This document shows, piece after piece, positions 1-11,125 of a DNA stretch of 64,000 bases. The stretch spans positions 3,617,501 through 3,681,500 of the forward strand of contig NC_089438.1 in assembly GCF_026210795.1 (NCBI RefSeq). The letters run 5' to 3'. Positions within the stretch are counted from its first letter, which is position 1, and each line of letters begins with the position of its first letter. The stretch comes from Rhizophagus irregularis. Its lineage: Eukaryota; Glomeromycota; Glomeromycetes; Glomerales; Glomeraceae. The notes under the pieces are model-generated. The model was not told the origin of the DNA. It saw nothing but the letters and a program-made list of their open reading frames with translations, and searched no databases. The position numbers and the translations under genes are program-made.

Positions 1-1480
1 AATTTTAATATTAATACCTTTAAACAATTATTTATTTAAATATTCTTTTTCATATTTTGGATTTAAATTATTGATTTTACCGTTATATTTATAATTTTGG
101 GTATAACATAAAATTCATTTTGTTAATGATTTTTTATATAAAAAACTATTATAATTATAAACTATCAGTCGCCTGTTAGGATCAATACATATAAATAAGC
201 GGAGATATGAATAAAAAATCTTTATTTAGAATATTGACCATGAAAAAAATTTTTTATTTTACAATTAAAAATATTTGTTTATATAATAAAAATGATAAAA
301 ATAATTTCTATTTTGTACTTAAAAGTATAAACATCGGAAATAGCGCGTGGTTTTTTAAACTTGTATAACTCTGCTACAGAAACAATCATGTACAGTAATA
401 ATGTGATCATATGATTCACGGATTTAATTTTTTATATATTGCAAAAAAAAAAAAATTTTCCAGGAAATGAAATTCTTTTAAATATATTATATTTTTTTTA
501 ACGTGAATACAAATTAGGGATAAAGTTTTAGGAGGAAATTTAATAAAATATTTTTTCATTATTTTTAAAAGTAAATCACTTTTCTGGAAAAAAGTAACAA
601 AATGTTAATTATTATATATGTTTTTGACGTTAAGTGAAATTTATTACAGCCGTTTTCAAAATGGTTGATGCTATTTATTCATGATTAAATATTCAAATAC
701 CAATATTCGTCCGGTTTTCGTCCATTATTTTTCTGGGTTTTCATCCGGTTTTCGGTTCTCATTTTTTTTCATCCAAACATAACAGCATCAACCATTTTCA
801 AAATGACGATAATATTAATTACACTTGTGAAAGGAATATTATTTTCTTTTTCATTTTGTTTTCTAAATCATGAGTTGATTAGATAATCGCATAATATTAA
901 TACAAAAAAAAAAGAAAGAAATTGAATAGTAAAAGCCATTAATTTATTCGTGACTTTATTAGTAAACGCGTTTAATATAAATAGTATCCTCAGTATTTAG
1001 TACTTCCTGCTAAATTATTCTATTTTTTTTTAAATTTCAACATATTAAATATTAATACGTTAAAATAAAACTTAATTATCTGTTATATATATAATAAGTG
1101 AACTAATGTTAAACTTGATGGTCGAACTCAACACAAATTTCACTCCTAGCCTTGAGTATACGGAAAGTGAGTAAAGTAGATTGACTATGTGAGTAACTTA
1201 AATCACATGCTTATCTACGTACTCACTAAAAATATAACGATAAGGTACATAACGTAATCCCTCATCAACTAATTCAAGACTCGTCATTTAAATCATTTCC
1301 TTCTTGATTAATTTCAATAAGATCTATTATTAAATAATTTATAAAATTAAGCGAGAATATTATTAATAAAGAAATAATTTCCTACAAATAAATTATTTTA
1401 CCTAATTCGCTAATTTGAACATCAAAGACATTCTTGAAATTATAAATTAAACAATATAGAGATAAAATAAAATTTGAACT
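1..1480. other. Noncoding AT-rich stretch with a fragment of a dispersed repeat
   Basis: No gene is visible. The part from about 166 to 310 matches the left end of the element at about 21908 (shared stretches: an ATAAATAAG...GAGATAT block and a TTTTACAATTAAAAA...TTTATATAATAAAA block), so it is probably a copy of the same dispersed repeat family. The remainder is low-complexity AT sequence. Confidence 0.5.
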
Positions 1481-1562
1481 ATAATTACAATAGTACAGCA
1501 ACCGTTTTTATTAATAATGTAAAATAATAAATATTAAAAGTCATAATTAACATCAAACATTT

Positions 1563-2986
1563 ACCTGAATTAAATTGAAATGATGAAAAATCTGAAGAAT
1601 TTATTGGTTCCGGAAGATTTTTGAAATTTAAAAGTCTACTGGCATAAATTGCTTGAGTATAAGTTTTAATACCTTCAGACTTATTTCCATTTGATCTATT
1701 TTTCAATTTTCTTTTTCTGATTTTATCTTATTCTTCCATTTGAGAACGGATTTCATCATCTTTATGTTCTTTTTCTTCCAGTTTCTTTAATATATGATAT
1801 AACTCCTTAGCATTTGGTCTATTTTTTGCTTCAGCATCCCAACATTTCATAATTAAATCCACAAGAAATTTTTGGAATATCTTTAGAAATTTTCGGTCTA
1901 AATCCTTTACATATTTCAACAGCTAAAGTATAATCATGGGGAATATTATTAAAAGGAATTTCTTCAGAACGAAACTCATTCATAATTATTTCAAATGAAT
2001 AAATATCAGCTGCTTTTACATATTGATATCCACGTAAAACTTCAGGTTCATATAAGGTAATACTCCATAAACTCCTTTTTTATCTGATCTTTCTTCGTTA
2101 TTTGATAGTTGACACATTCCTAAATCACTTATGAATATAGCTGACATATTAAATAAAATATTATCTGAATGAAAGCCTTTATGAACTTTTTTCAGCATTA
2201 TGGATATCTAACAGATCGCTTGCAATTTTTAACAATTTATTAATTTTGTTGTTAATATCATTTTCATTTTTCAGGCTTATTTAGATAAAAAGTTCTCAAA
2301 TTTCCATATATACTTGAGTTATTCCATAGCAGAAAACAATATCCCAAACATAAATCGGTAGATGAGATTTGATCTAATTATAAAAATTTTTTGAAAAGAA
2401 ATAAAATTTATTAAAAAATAAAATAACCAATTAAAATGTATTACAAAATAAATTAATTTTTTATTTGATTACCTATTATTTAAAAAATCTGTACTAATAT
2501 CCAAAGAATTATCCAAACTTTTTAATGCTAATTTTTATCCTGTAAATCTGTACCATTTTTGATTTTCATTATTCCAATAACTAATAAATCCTTCAGGCCA
2601 TTCAGCTGAATAAATTTTACCGAAGCCTCCTCTGTAAATATAAGTAACATTTGTAACATTTTGAAATTTCCCAAAATGTATAAAAGGTATCCATTCAAGA
2701 CATTTTATATTATGTAGAGCATTGAGTTGTGAATGTTGTATTAATTCATCAATATCTTTATTTCCACTAGTCCAATTTTTAAATTTCTTTAAAATCTTTG
2801 TGCATCACAAGGTTGACACCAATAACTTCCTGTGCCAGGTTCATTACATACTCCACATATACCATGTACTTTTTTTCTTTTTTCCAAGTCTTCCATATAA
2901 ATTACTTTATCATCAATCTCTTCTGATAGGGTACTAATTGAATCAACAGAAGAAATTTTAACATGTACATTTGAATAAAAGAACAA
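1563..2986 (-). pseudogene. Broken TKL-like protein kinase gene
   Basis: Read on the minus strand, the pieces follow the same order as the intact kinases here. They are a Cys-rich segment (CGVCNEPGTGSYWCQPC), the WTSGN motif, a glycine loop (RGGFGKIYSAEW), a preserved LALKSL lysine strand, HSDN and ISDLG in the catalytic region, a C-lobe ending in MKCWDAEAKNRPNAKEL, and the family tail YASRLLNFKNLPEP. They cannot be joined in one frame. There is a stop (TGA on the sense strand read as TG-stop) just before the lysine strand near 2545, a frameshift before the HxDN segment near 2195, another after GVLPYM near 2045, and further breaks near 1870 and 1730. HSDN also lacks the usual HRDLHSGN spacing. 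This is a decayed copy; the pieces are too diverged for an assembly error to be the simplest explanation. Confidence 0.85.
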
Positions 2987-3168
2987 AAAAATATATTCTT
3001 TATTTATTAAACAGTTAAATCATATTATTTGTAATAAATTATAAAGTGAAATTACATTTACCTGATATTTATTAAGATTGACATTTTTCAATAAATTTCT
3101 TTTCTTTATATAATTTATTTGACACTACTAGCGTCTCTTGACCTGAATATTTTTTTCAACAATTCCAT

Positions 3169-3386
3169 ACTAAACCCCGAGCTAAGCGAGCTATACATAA
3201 AGAGGTAGGGTAAGGGTTTGCGTAGAATTGACCGAAATAATCATGTAGATCTTTCCTTTTATAGATAATACCGGCCAGACCTGACTGGCATTATCATAAT
3301 TCCGGCCCTGAAAAAATGCGTAGAGCTAATAGTAATTTTTTTTTTGGCAGCACCTTACCTCTATATATAAAGCTTGGGGTCCTAGT
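3169..3386. repeat. MITE-like inverted-repeat element
   Basis: About 218 bp with imperfect terminal inverted repeats: the left end ACTAAACCCCGAGCT pairs with the right end AGCTTGGGGTCCTAGT, and an inner ATA-AAGAGGTA block pairs with its complement on the right. Its interior shares two blocks with 27184-27343 (an AATAATCATGTA.ATCTTTCC block and ATAATTCCGGCCCTGAAAAA), so it belongs to a dispersed non-autonomous family. No coding capacity. Confidence 0.6.
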
Positions 3387-6235
3387 TAACTACTAATAAC
3401 AATAATTTTAAATATATAATATATACTATATTTTATAATGTATATACCTTAGAATTTATAAAATTTACTTTTATTAACGGAATTCACGGAAATAAATTAT
3501 ATTTATGCATGACAGATGTATTATGTAAATCCCATGTTTACACAATTTTGTCAGGCGTTGTTAATTGATTTCATATTTTGATACTCAAAACATTAATATT
3601 TTGTGTTACATGATGGCTGAATAAATATTTTCTGTTAAAAAAAAATAATAATGTGGCGCGTAAAGAGTACAGTGACTGCATTGTATAAAAAATAATTTAC
3701 AATATTTAAACTTAATATAAATAAAATGTATATAAATTTAATTTCCAGATTATTGTGCATATAATTTTTGCTATTTCATAAAAAATAAAAAATTTTTTTT
3801 TAGGTGGCTTCGTAAATAAATCGTAATGCAAATAATTTAATTTATTATTTTAAGATCCGAATATCAGTTATCCGATTTGAATAAATATAGAGATCTGGAT
3901 GATAGCTGAACAGATCGTAACATTAATTTTTTTTTAAAAAATAAACTTAAAACATAAAGCAAATCTTTTCTATTAATCTATTATTGATCATAATTTGAAA
4001 ATGTGACTCTTCCGAAGGAAGATACTATATCTAAATAATACGGGTAATACTAATACGGTACACAAAATATTTTGTATATCTAATACTATACAAGTTAGTA
4101 ATAACGGGGTTCTAAATAGTGCAATATCTATTGATACAAATATTATATGAGCGGGTATTTTTATCAAAAAGTTTAAAATAAATATAAAAATTTGTTCATC
4201 CAATCTCAAAGACATAATACAGTAATATAAATAATATCTATTGTATGTACAACAATAATCAAATGATCAAATGATGAAAATCATTCATCGGAATCTCAAA
4301 TTGTGATTATGATCAATAGATAGGCTTGTGTTTAATACTTTGTGCGCGCCGCGACCATAACAATAACTCAAAACAAATTTTCCCATGAAATATTTTCTAT
4401 AAAAGCATAAAAAATTATTTTTTCCTACACAAAATTTCTTTTACACGTATTTTTTTTTTAAATACTTATAGTTTTGTATCTTAGTCTCTAACATTTATCA
4501 ATAACTTGTAGCTTTTTTATTAACTCTCCGTTAAGAAACATAAATATCTTATGCTTTCGGAAACTCCTAGTCAAGCTGTTTTTGCCTATTAAGTTCTATT
4601 TAGAGATAAAAATTATTAAAATAACATATCCTAAGCAACTTCTAGTTAAAAGTGTCGTGAGTTGTGGATAGTTACCAGACGGTTATTCAGCATTTTTCTA
4701 AAAACCGAAAAAAACGTCAAGCCTGAAACGTCAAGCCTGAATAGTAGTTATTTTTAATATTTTGGTAAGTGGAAATGGCTAAGCTGGGATGTATAAGGGA
4801 CAAGTGCACCTAGAGTGTTTTGGTTATCCTCCTCTTCTAGAAGTTTGGTTACCTTCAATGAGAATAAAAATATCTCAAGCTATGTCGCAGACTTCTGTAT
4901 GTGGGGCCCGTCCCTTTGGTGGTTGGTCTCATGTCTTATTATCAATGTGACAGTACCTCTGCACGAGTTTGATCACTCACGATATTCGTTAATGTCAGTT
5001 GATAGTAGGCATGGGGGCTTGAATCTGTCTTTTCTGCAAAGCTTACTTAGAGTACTCGAGTCTTCTAACCTATTTTATTATATATTTTATATATTTTAGA
5101 TTTCATTCTCTCCTGTTAGATTTAGCTTTTACTAGTAAGAATTGATATATTGTAAGTTTTTTTTGTAATAATTATAGTAAAATCCAAACTGTTTATTATT
5201 ATAATAGTATTTGCTTATACATTGGTGACTTAAATTACAAAAAATTGTGATATAATAAGTTAATGTTGTTTGATTGAAATTATTATAAGTTTACTAAAAT
5301 TTATATACATAAATATCTATTATATTCCTCACTCATGATTATATTGATCATATGATCACACATAAAATTAAGAGTATGTCAATTTTTACATGTATTATAT
5401 ACATAATTAATTTATTAATAATAATCTTATTAATAAAAATTTTTTAAAATATGGCACATTTTTATTGGATAGTGCGGTTTTTAATTTACAGTATGTGACG
5501 TTTACAACTAACTTGATAAATCACAAATTTTTCGTCCTGAATTTTTTTTATTTCTTAATACAATAAGAAATACTAATTTAAAATTTTTGTTGATGACTCA
5601 CTTACAGAAATAAAAAATCTGAAGCAAAATAATATTAACTACTGTAGATATGATACATGAATTTATATATAATTTACAGTTAACTGCATACTATATGGAT
5701 ATTTTATATAAAAAATTATGTACCATTTAAATTTACGTATAATTTATTTATACTAGACAAATAAACATTATCATTATGCAAATAATTTTATATACTAATT
5801 AAATATATATAAAATTCTTTACTACATATTTTATTTAAAATTTTCATATAAACTCATATAGATTTATGTATTTTGTTTAATTTTAAATAAGTGTAAAAAT
5901 GTTTCTTAGATATAACTTTGCACTAACATATTTGTATATTTTGGTTAGTCAATTTCATATAAAGTATACATTAAAATAATTAAAAAGTAAATTCCATTAA
6001 GAGAAACAAATGGATATTTGTATATTAAATTGCATGATATATCATTTCGATCAAAAAAAAAAATCCAATAATTAAAGAAAGAGCAAAAAGTCGTTGTTAA
6101 AAAAATTCTAAGAAAATAATCAATTATAAAATTAGCAAAATTGATGTTCAACTACAAAAATCAATAACTGAAATACCGCAATACATTTCATCAAAGTATA
6201 CGAATTTACTAAATTAGTTCAAATATTGATGATAT
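3387..6235. other. Noncoding stretch; possible unidentified repeat at 4660-5060
   Basis: No gene can be supported. A block from about 4660 to 5060 is less AT-rich than its surroundings and contains a perfect 14-bp tandem duplication (4712-4725 and 4726-4739). It has an open frame of 94 codons (4815-5099) without recognisable domains, so I regard it as a fragment of an unidentified repeat and not as a gene. Confidence 0.4.
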
Positions 6236-6261
6236 TAATTGGCTTATTGTTAGTCAATTAC

Positions 6262-6378
6262 AATAATGTGTGACAATATCGGAATCACCACTCCAAAAAC
6301 GAGATATAAATTTATACTCAATTTGGCCAAAGATACGCCACGCCTTTATTTTTTTTTTTCCTTCTTTTCGTTTACAAT
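6262..6378 (+). promoter_or_regulatory. Conserved upstream block of F-box gene 1
   Basis: It contains GTGTGACAATATC, a TATAAATTTA box at 6305 (74 bp before the ATG), GATACGCCAC, then a T-rich pyrimidine tract ending CCTTCTTTTCGTTTACAAT directly before the ATG. The same ordered blocks precede all four F-box paralogues, which are otherwise separated by unrelated DNA. That argues for a retained core promoter and 5' leader. Confidence 0.65.
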
Positions 6379-7911
6379 ATGTCATGTTCAAAAATATTTT
6401 CAGGAGATTTACCTGAATTAATATATGAAATCATCAAAAATTTTCAGAATGATTATTCAACCTTACATTCATGTGTTTTAGTTAATAGATTATGGTGTCG
6501 TTTAGCGATTCCATTATTATGGGAAAATCCATTTTCAATTACTACCGGAAATTATAATTTTATTGAAGTTTACTTATATAATTTGAATGATTATTTAAAA
6601 ACAAAAATTAATAATTATCAAATTATTAATAATTTATTACCTTCGAATACACTTTTCAATTATCCTAGTTTTATAAAATATTTGAACATGTGTAATATTA
6701 CTCTTTCTATTGAGAGGTGGTTAGAAGCTAACAATAAAACTTCAAATGCAGCAGTATCCGAATTTAAAAGATTAATTAATATGTCACTAGTTAAATTATT
6801 TATTGAAAATGAAGTAAATTTACATACTTTTAAAATTGAGATAAACAACATACATTACTATGATACCATTTATGACATTTTGGAGATAATTTTACAAAAT
6901 TTTAATTTCATTCATAATATTAGAAATTTAAACCTTTCTATTGTAAATAATCATTGTAAAAGTATGTTAATTAAAAATCGTATATCACAAATAATTAACT
7001 TACATCAAAATCTTAAAAGAATTTTATTTGGTAATAATACTAACTTATCTTTATATCAATCATTATTATTATCAAAAGAATTTAATTGTTCAAATACTTT
7101 AAATACAATCATTTTTTATTATGTCAATTTTAAAGATATAAATAATTTAGTTAAAGTATTTGAAAATTTAAATGTTTTAGAATCTGTTCATATTATTTAT
7201 TGTAATTCTTTAGGTAGTTTTATTCAACAAATTACTAACTTAACCAAACCACTTAAACTAAAATCTTTATTTATGCTCATGGCTTTACAAATCGATTTAT
7301 TACAATCATTATTACAAAAATATGGGAATTATTTAGAAAATTTCAAATGCGGGAGTTACGGATTTGTTCAACAACGGCACTTAGAATTAATTATGAAATA
7401 TTGCAAAAATATCAAATTTCTTGACTTATGTGGAATTGAAAGACACATTACTTCTCTAATATTTGATTTGATTGAAAATATTAACCAAAATCTTAATTAT
7501 CTTTCAATCAATGTAGGAGATTGTCAAAATGAGCTAATATTACGAAATTTAGGATTAATACTCCCTTCTAAACTTGAATATTTAAGTTTGGCTCTTCGCA
7601 TGATTAATACAAATGATTTTGAAGTATTCCTAAAAGATTCTCAAGATACTTTCTTTAAAAAATTGTTAATTAATAATTTGATAGGAGGATATAGTGATGA
7701 TATTGATATTTTACCCTATATAAAAGAATATATTATGAAGAAGAAAAGAGTCCAATATTTGGCAATTAAGAATACTTTATACAATAGGGTAGATGTAGAT
7801 TTGTCTAATTTTAAAGATGAAGTGAATGAATTTAAGTTACATAATATTAAAGTTCTAAAATATGATAATTTATCTACTGATATTTATAGATTTGTAAATG
7901 AAATTGATTAA
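6379..7911 (+). CDS. F-box protein, paralogue 1 of 4
   Basis: Single-exon gene of 510 residues. An F-box lies at about residues 8-50 (GDLPELIYEIIKNF, then LHSCVLVNRLWCRLAIPLLW), in the form usual for F-box proteins of this fungal group. The rest is a Leu/Ile/Asn-rich region with LRR-like periodicity, e.g. ENLNVLESVHIIYC and KYCKNIKFLDLCGI, ending in IYRFVNEID. By family knowledge it should bind Skp1 and act as the substrate receptor of an SCF ubiquitin ligase; the substrate is unknown. The ATG is fixed by identity of the N-terminus and leader in all four copies. Compared with paralogues 2 and 4 it lacks a roughly 10-residue insertion near residue 125. It shares long blocks with paralogue 4, its closest relative here. 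Confidence 0.85.
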   Translation: MSCSKIFSGDLPELIYEIIKNFQNDYSTLHSCVLVNRLWCRLAIPLLWENPFSITTGNYNFIEVYLYNLNDYLKTKINNYQIINNLLPSNTLFNYPSFIKYLNMCNITLSIERWLEANNKTSNAAVSEFKRLINMSLVKLFIENEVNLHTFKIEINNIHYYDTIYDILEIILQNFNFIHNIRNLNLSIVNNHCKSMLIKNRISQIINLHQNLKRILFGNNTNLSLYQSLLLSKEFNCSNTLNTIIFYYVNFKDINNLVKVFENLNVLESVHIIYCNSLGSFIQQITNLTKPLKLKSLFMLMALQIDLLQSLLQKYGNYLENFKCGSYGFVQQRHLELIMKYCKNIKFLDLCGIERHITSLIFDLIENINQNLNYLSINVGDCQNELILRNLGLILPSKLEYLSLALRMINTNDFEVFLKDSQDTFFKKLLINNLIGGYSDDIDILPYIKEYIMKKKRVQYLAIKNTLYNRVDVDLSNFKDEVNEFKLHNIKVLKYDNLSTDIYRFVNEID

Positions 7912-8765
7912 TTATTTAGTTATTTAAAATATCAGATAGACATATTATTTTCAATTTTATAAATGAAAGTTGTTTTATAAATTATTACTTATCATAAAAT
8001 AAATATTCATTATTAATAATAATATTTTTATTAATGACAATTTTATAAATCATTAATGTACTAGAAGGAGATTAAAATTAACTTGAGCTTTTGTATATTC
8101 TATTTTTATGCAACTACTAGAAAAAACTTTATATAAATCAATAAATAATTTTTAGTTAAAACTTTTATTGTAAAGTTATTAACTAACGGAATATCTTCAG
8201 CACTTGAATTAATTTAGTAAACTACTAGGCGTAACCCATCGCGTTGCGGCGGGGATGATACTTGCTCATCAAGTAAGGGAGTAATAAATAATAAATACTT
8301 ATATTTGATTTGCCATGCAGTGTGAATAGGTCTAGTTTTTTACTATTATTATGATGGTATTAATAGGAAATAAGTGTAGTAACAATTTATATGATTATAT
8401 AAATTGTGTGCGAGTGTTATACAGTATATGAAATATTACTATTAAATGCAAATTTTTATTTATCACACGAAACAAATGCTGTGAAATTTAGTATTATTTA
8501 TTTATATATTTACAAATTCATTACAAAGACAATTTTGCATAGTAATTTATTGTTACATTGTTACAAAAAAATCATTTTTTTTATCTTAAAAAAAAATTTC
8601 CATTGTAGCATTAAAAATAATTACATCCTCTGTTGAAAAAAAAATACATATATATTGTTACCATATCTCAAAGAAATTCATTATAGCAATCTATTGTTAT
8701 AGAAAAAAAAATATCTCACTATTTATATTTAAAAAAATTCCCAGAAAAACTAATTATAACGATCT
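7912..8765. other. 3' flank of F-box gene 1 and AT-rich spacer with short repeats
   Basis: The first roughly 200 bp are homologous to the 3' flanks of the other F-box genes (TATCAGATAGA, later GTACTAGAAG...ATTAACTTGAGCTTT). At 8686-8765 starts a repeat unit with CAATCTATTGTTAT, an A run, TTCCCAGAAA and ATTATAACGATCT. The unit recurs at 9600-9672, on the far side of an insertion. No gene seen. Confidence 0.5.
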
Positions 8766-9598
8766 CAGCAAAAATTTTAGCATGCGGATGGAATCTTAGA
8801 ATCTAAAAGTAGTAACGGAAGATTCAGTGAGGAACCAATTGGATGGTCTGTGATTTACTGTGGGACAAATTGCGGCAACAAATTTATCCGAGGAAGGGAT
8901 CAGCCATATGGGGATCAGTCATATCCGCAGTAATCACGTGAGAGAAGAGATGATGATTCTAGTTTCGACGGTAGCAATGTAAATAAATGTAGACAAACAT
9001 TTGTTTTGTTCAAAGAAATACAAAAAGCTAACGTCGGGCAAGTGTTGTGAATGGACAAGATAATTATGGAGAACGCGCTTTTCGGGAAGATGTACGGGGC
9101 CTAGCCAACTATACGGGGAAAACGCTCTTTTCGGGAAGATGGACGTTTCACTGCGAAGCCTAGCCAACTCTACGGTGATTGTTTGTATGTTTTGAGAGAG
9201 AGGGTTTGGAATAGATAGGGTGTTAGGAAGACGTTTTAGTTTTGTCTAGAATTAGTGTAGTTTTTGTTGTTTCGTTTTTCTTTTGAGAAGTGTGAAATGC
9301 GTAAGGAAGGGTGTTTGTGATTAATAAAGTATCTATGTGTGGGGAGTTCGATGGAGTTTAGCATTGGCGCAAACGCTTGGTTAAAAAATTTGTTAAACCA
9401 GGAGTATAAATAGCTAGTGTTAAATTTCGTGTTTTTTTTTTGTTGTTGGGTTTAGTTTTAGTTTTCTTTTTGTATGTTTTTGTTTTGTTTTTGTTTGTAG
9501 TAGATAGATACTTTATTAGCAGATGCACGTCGTCTAGAACATGTTGCGTTGTTTCAGCGATCATCATGTTATTAATAAAGTTTTTTTTTAAAAAAAAA
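8766..9598 (+). mobile_element. Poly(A)-tailed retro-insertion (retrocopy or truncated LINE end)
   Basis: A block markedly richer in G+C than its flanks interrupts the AT-rich repeat described at 8686-8765 and 9600-9672. It ends with AATAAA followed by a T run and then about ten A residues, as expected for a reverse-transcribed 3' end. The 8-mer AACGATCT stands on both sides and may be the target duplication, although it is also part of the interrupted repeat. Internally, a block with CTTTTCGGGAAGATG and GCCTAGCCAACT occurs twice (about 9074-9117 and 9121-9172). A short open frame at the 5' end (about 8778-8930) could be the C-terminus of a truncated source gene; I do not recognise it. Confidence 0.5.
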
Positions 9599-9719
9599 AA
9601 TTAGAACGATCTATTGACATGAAAAAAAAACAATTCCCCAGAAATATTAATTATAACGATCTATTGTTACAAAAATAATTAACTAATTATGTTAGTCTAT
9701 TATTGAGCTTGATACAGCC

Positions 9720-10380
9720 TAAAAAATAATATTACTATTAATAGTAAGAATCGGGAAAAAAGGCAATTGCCGAAGCGGCGCAGCATCGATACAAACCAAA
9801 ATGGTGAAAGAATGTATTCGGGAAAAAAAAATTCGGTTTGAAAAAAAAGCCAAACCGAAAAAGGAAAAGGGGAAAAATTTTCGGATTGGAAAGAAAGCCA
9901 ACCGGAAAAAAAAATAAAAAAAGAATAAAAACGAAAAAAAAATTTGTGGGGGGACAAAGAGAAAATCGGGTTGAAAAAAAAGAAACTGAAAAGGAAAAGG
10001 AAAGAAAAAATAATAAAAAATTCGAAAGAAAAAGAAAAAAAATTTTTGGGGAAAAGAATAAGGATGAATAAGGATAAAGAAAGAAATTGGTCTAAAAAAA
10101 AAGATCAAAAAAAATAATATAAGTCTTAAAAGACCGAACAATAGGATTATTTAATAAAAAAAAAATAATAACAATTTTCGGTTTTGGAAAAAAAACCAAA
10201 TCTAAATGGAGAAAGAATGAAAAAAAAAACAAAAAAAAAGAAAGAGGAAAAAAAACGAAAAAGAAAAAAAAAGGAAAAGAAAAAGGTATTTCGACGAAAT
10301 TTGAAAAAAAGAAAAAAAAATAATTCTGATTAAAATTTCATTAACCGGAATTGGATTAGATGTACAACATGACTTACCGA
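9720..10380 (+). repeat. Purine-rich tract (A/G strand bias) with dispersed repeat head
   Basis: It begins with a short head (about 9747-9790, GGCAATTGCCG within AAGAATCGG...CGGCGC) that recurs at about 10530 and, diverged, at about 22196. For some 550 bp afterwards the plus strand is almost only A and G, with recurring AAAAGCCAACCG- and GAAAAAGGAAAAGG-like units. A second tract of the same composition follows at 22860-23560. The open frames across it are Phe/Ser- or Lys/Arg-rich artefacts of composition. Confidence 0.6.
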
Positions 10381-11010
10381 TCAAGCGGGTCTTAACTATA
10401 AAAAATACGAATCAGCAATTTATACAGGCTAATCTAAACGTTAGTCGCACCATTTTTTAATTATATAGATATATATAGATAAGTGAATTATGTCAGTCTA
10501 TTATTGTAATAATAATATTATTATTAATAAGAATGGAAAAAAGGCAATTGCCGTGGCGCCGGCCCTCGGTTGATCTCAACCCAGACCTAGTGATCTACAA
10601 AGAATGAAAGATTTTTTTTTTTATAAATAATTTGGTTTTATTATAAAATAAATTTTATTTTTTATATAGTAATAATAATTTATTTTTAAAAAAAAAATTC
10701 AAAAAAGAATTACATTATTTATTCATATTTTTAAATGGTTTCAAAAAGTTGTTAATTAAAAAAATAATTTTAAAAATAAATCAAAAAATCATTATCAGTT
10801 ATAATAAAAAATTTATGTAAAAAAACAACAAAAAAAGTAGCTGATTCGACCTTTCTTACCGATGATCTAACAAAAAAAGAATATAATTTTTTATTAATTA
10901 TATAATTAAAATTAGTAATCGACAAATCGATCGTTATAAGTAAAATGTTAAATCTAATGATCTGCACATTTTTTACCGAATGCGCGCGGTAATTTTAAAA
11001 AAAAACTGCG
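10381..11010. other. AT-rich spacer upstream of F-box gene 2
   Basis: No gene. It includes another copy of the GGCAATTGCCG repeat head near 10545. From about 10957, ATGATCTGCACA...TTTTTACCG..TGC and ACTGCGCCTAA also occur upstream of F-box gene 3 (about 20151-20200), so the homology between those two copies extends at least 170 bp upstream of the ATG. Confidence 0.5.
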
Positions 11011-11019
11011 CCTAAATGT

Positions 11020-11125
11020 TACACACAATTAATTGACATTAGTTGTGTGACAATGGACTATAAATTTGCCTACAATTAAATGATACGCCACGTCGTATTT
11101 TTTTTTCCTTCTTTTCGTTTACAAC
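11020..11125 (+). promoter_or_regulatory. Conserved upstream block of F-box gene 2
   Basis: Same order of elements as before the other copies: TTGTGTGACAAT, a TATAAATTT box at 11059 (67 bp before the ATG), ATGATACGCCAC, and a pyrimidine tract with CCTTCTTTTCGTTTACAA next to the ATG. Confidence 0.65.

Noticed and set aside
4815-5099. 94-codon open frame on the plus strand
   Set aside because: No recognisable domain, lies in a repeat-like patch with a tandem 14-mer, and lacks a plausible promoter or conserved counterpart here.
9340-9420. Possible tRNA-derived SINE box (GAGTTCGATGG near the poly(A) end)
   Set aside because: Only a partial B-box-like word; no A box at the right distance and no cloverleaf could be folded.
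9719-10141. Phe-rich open frame on the minus strand
   Set aside because: It is the complement of an A/G-rich repeat tract; the Phe/Ser composition follows from base content and there is no domain or homologous frame in the second tract.
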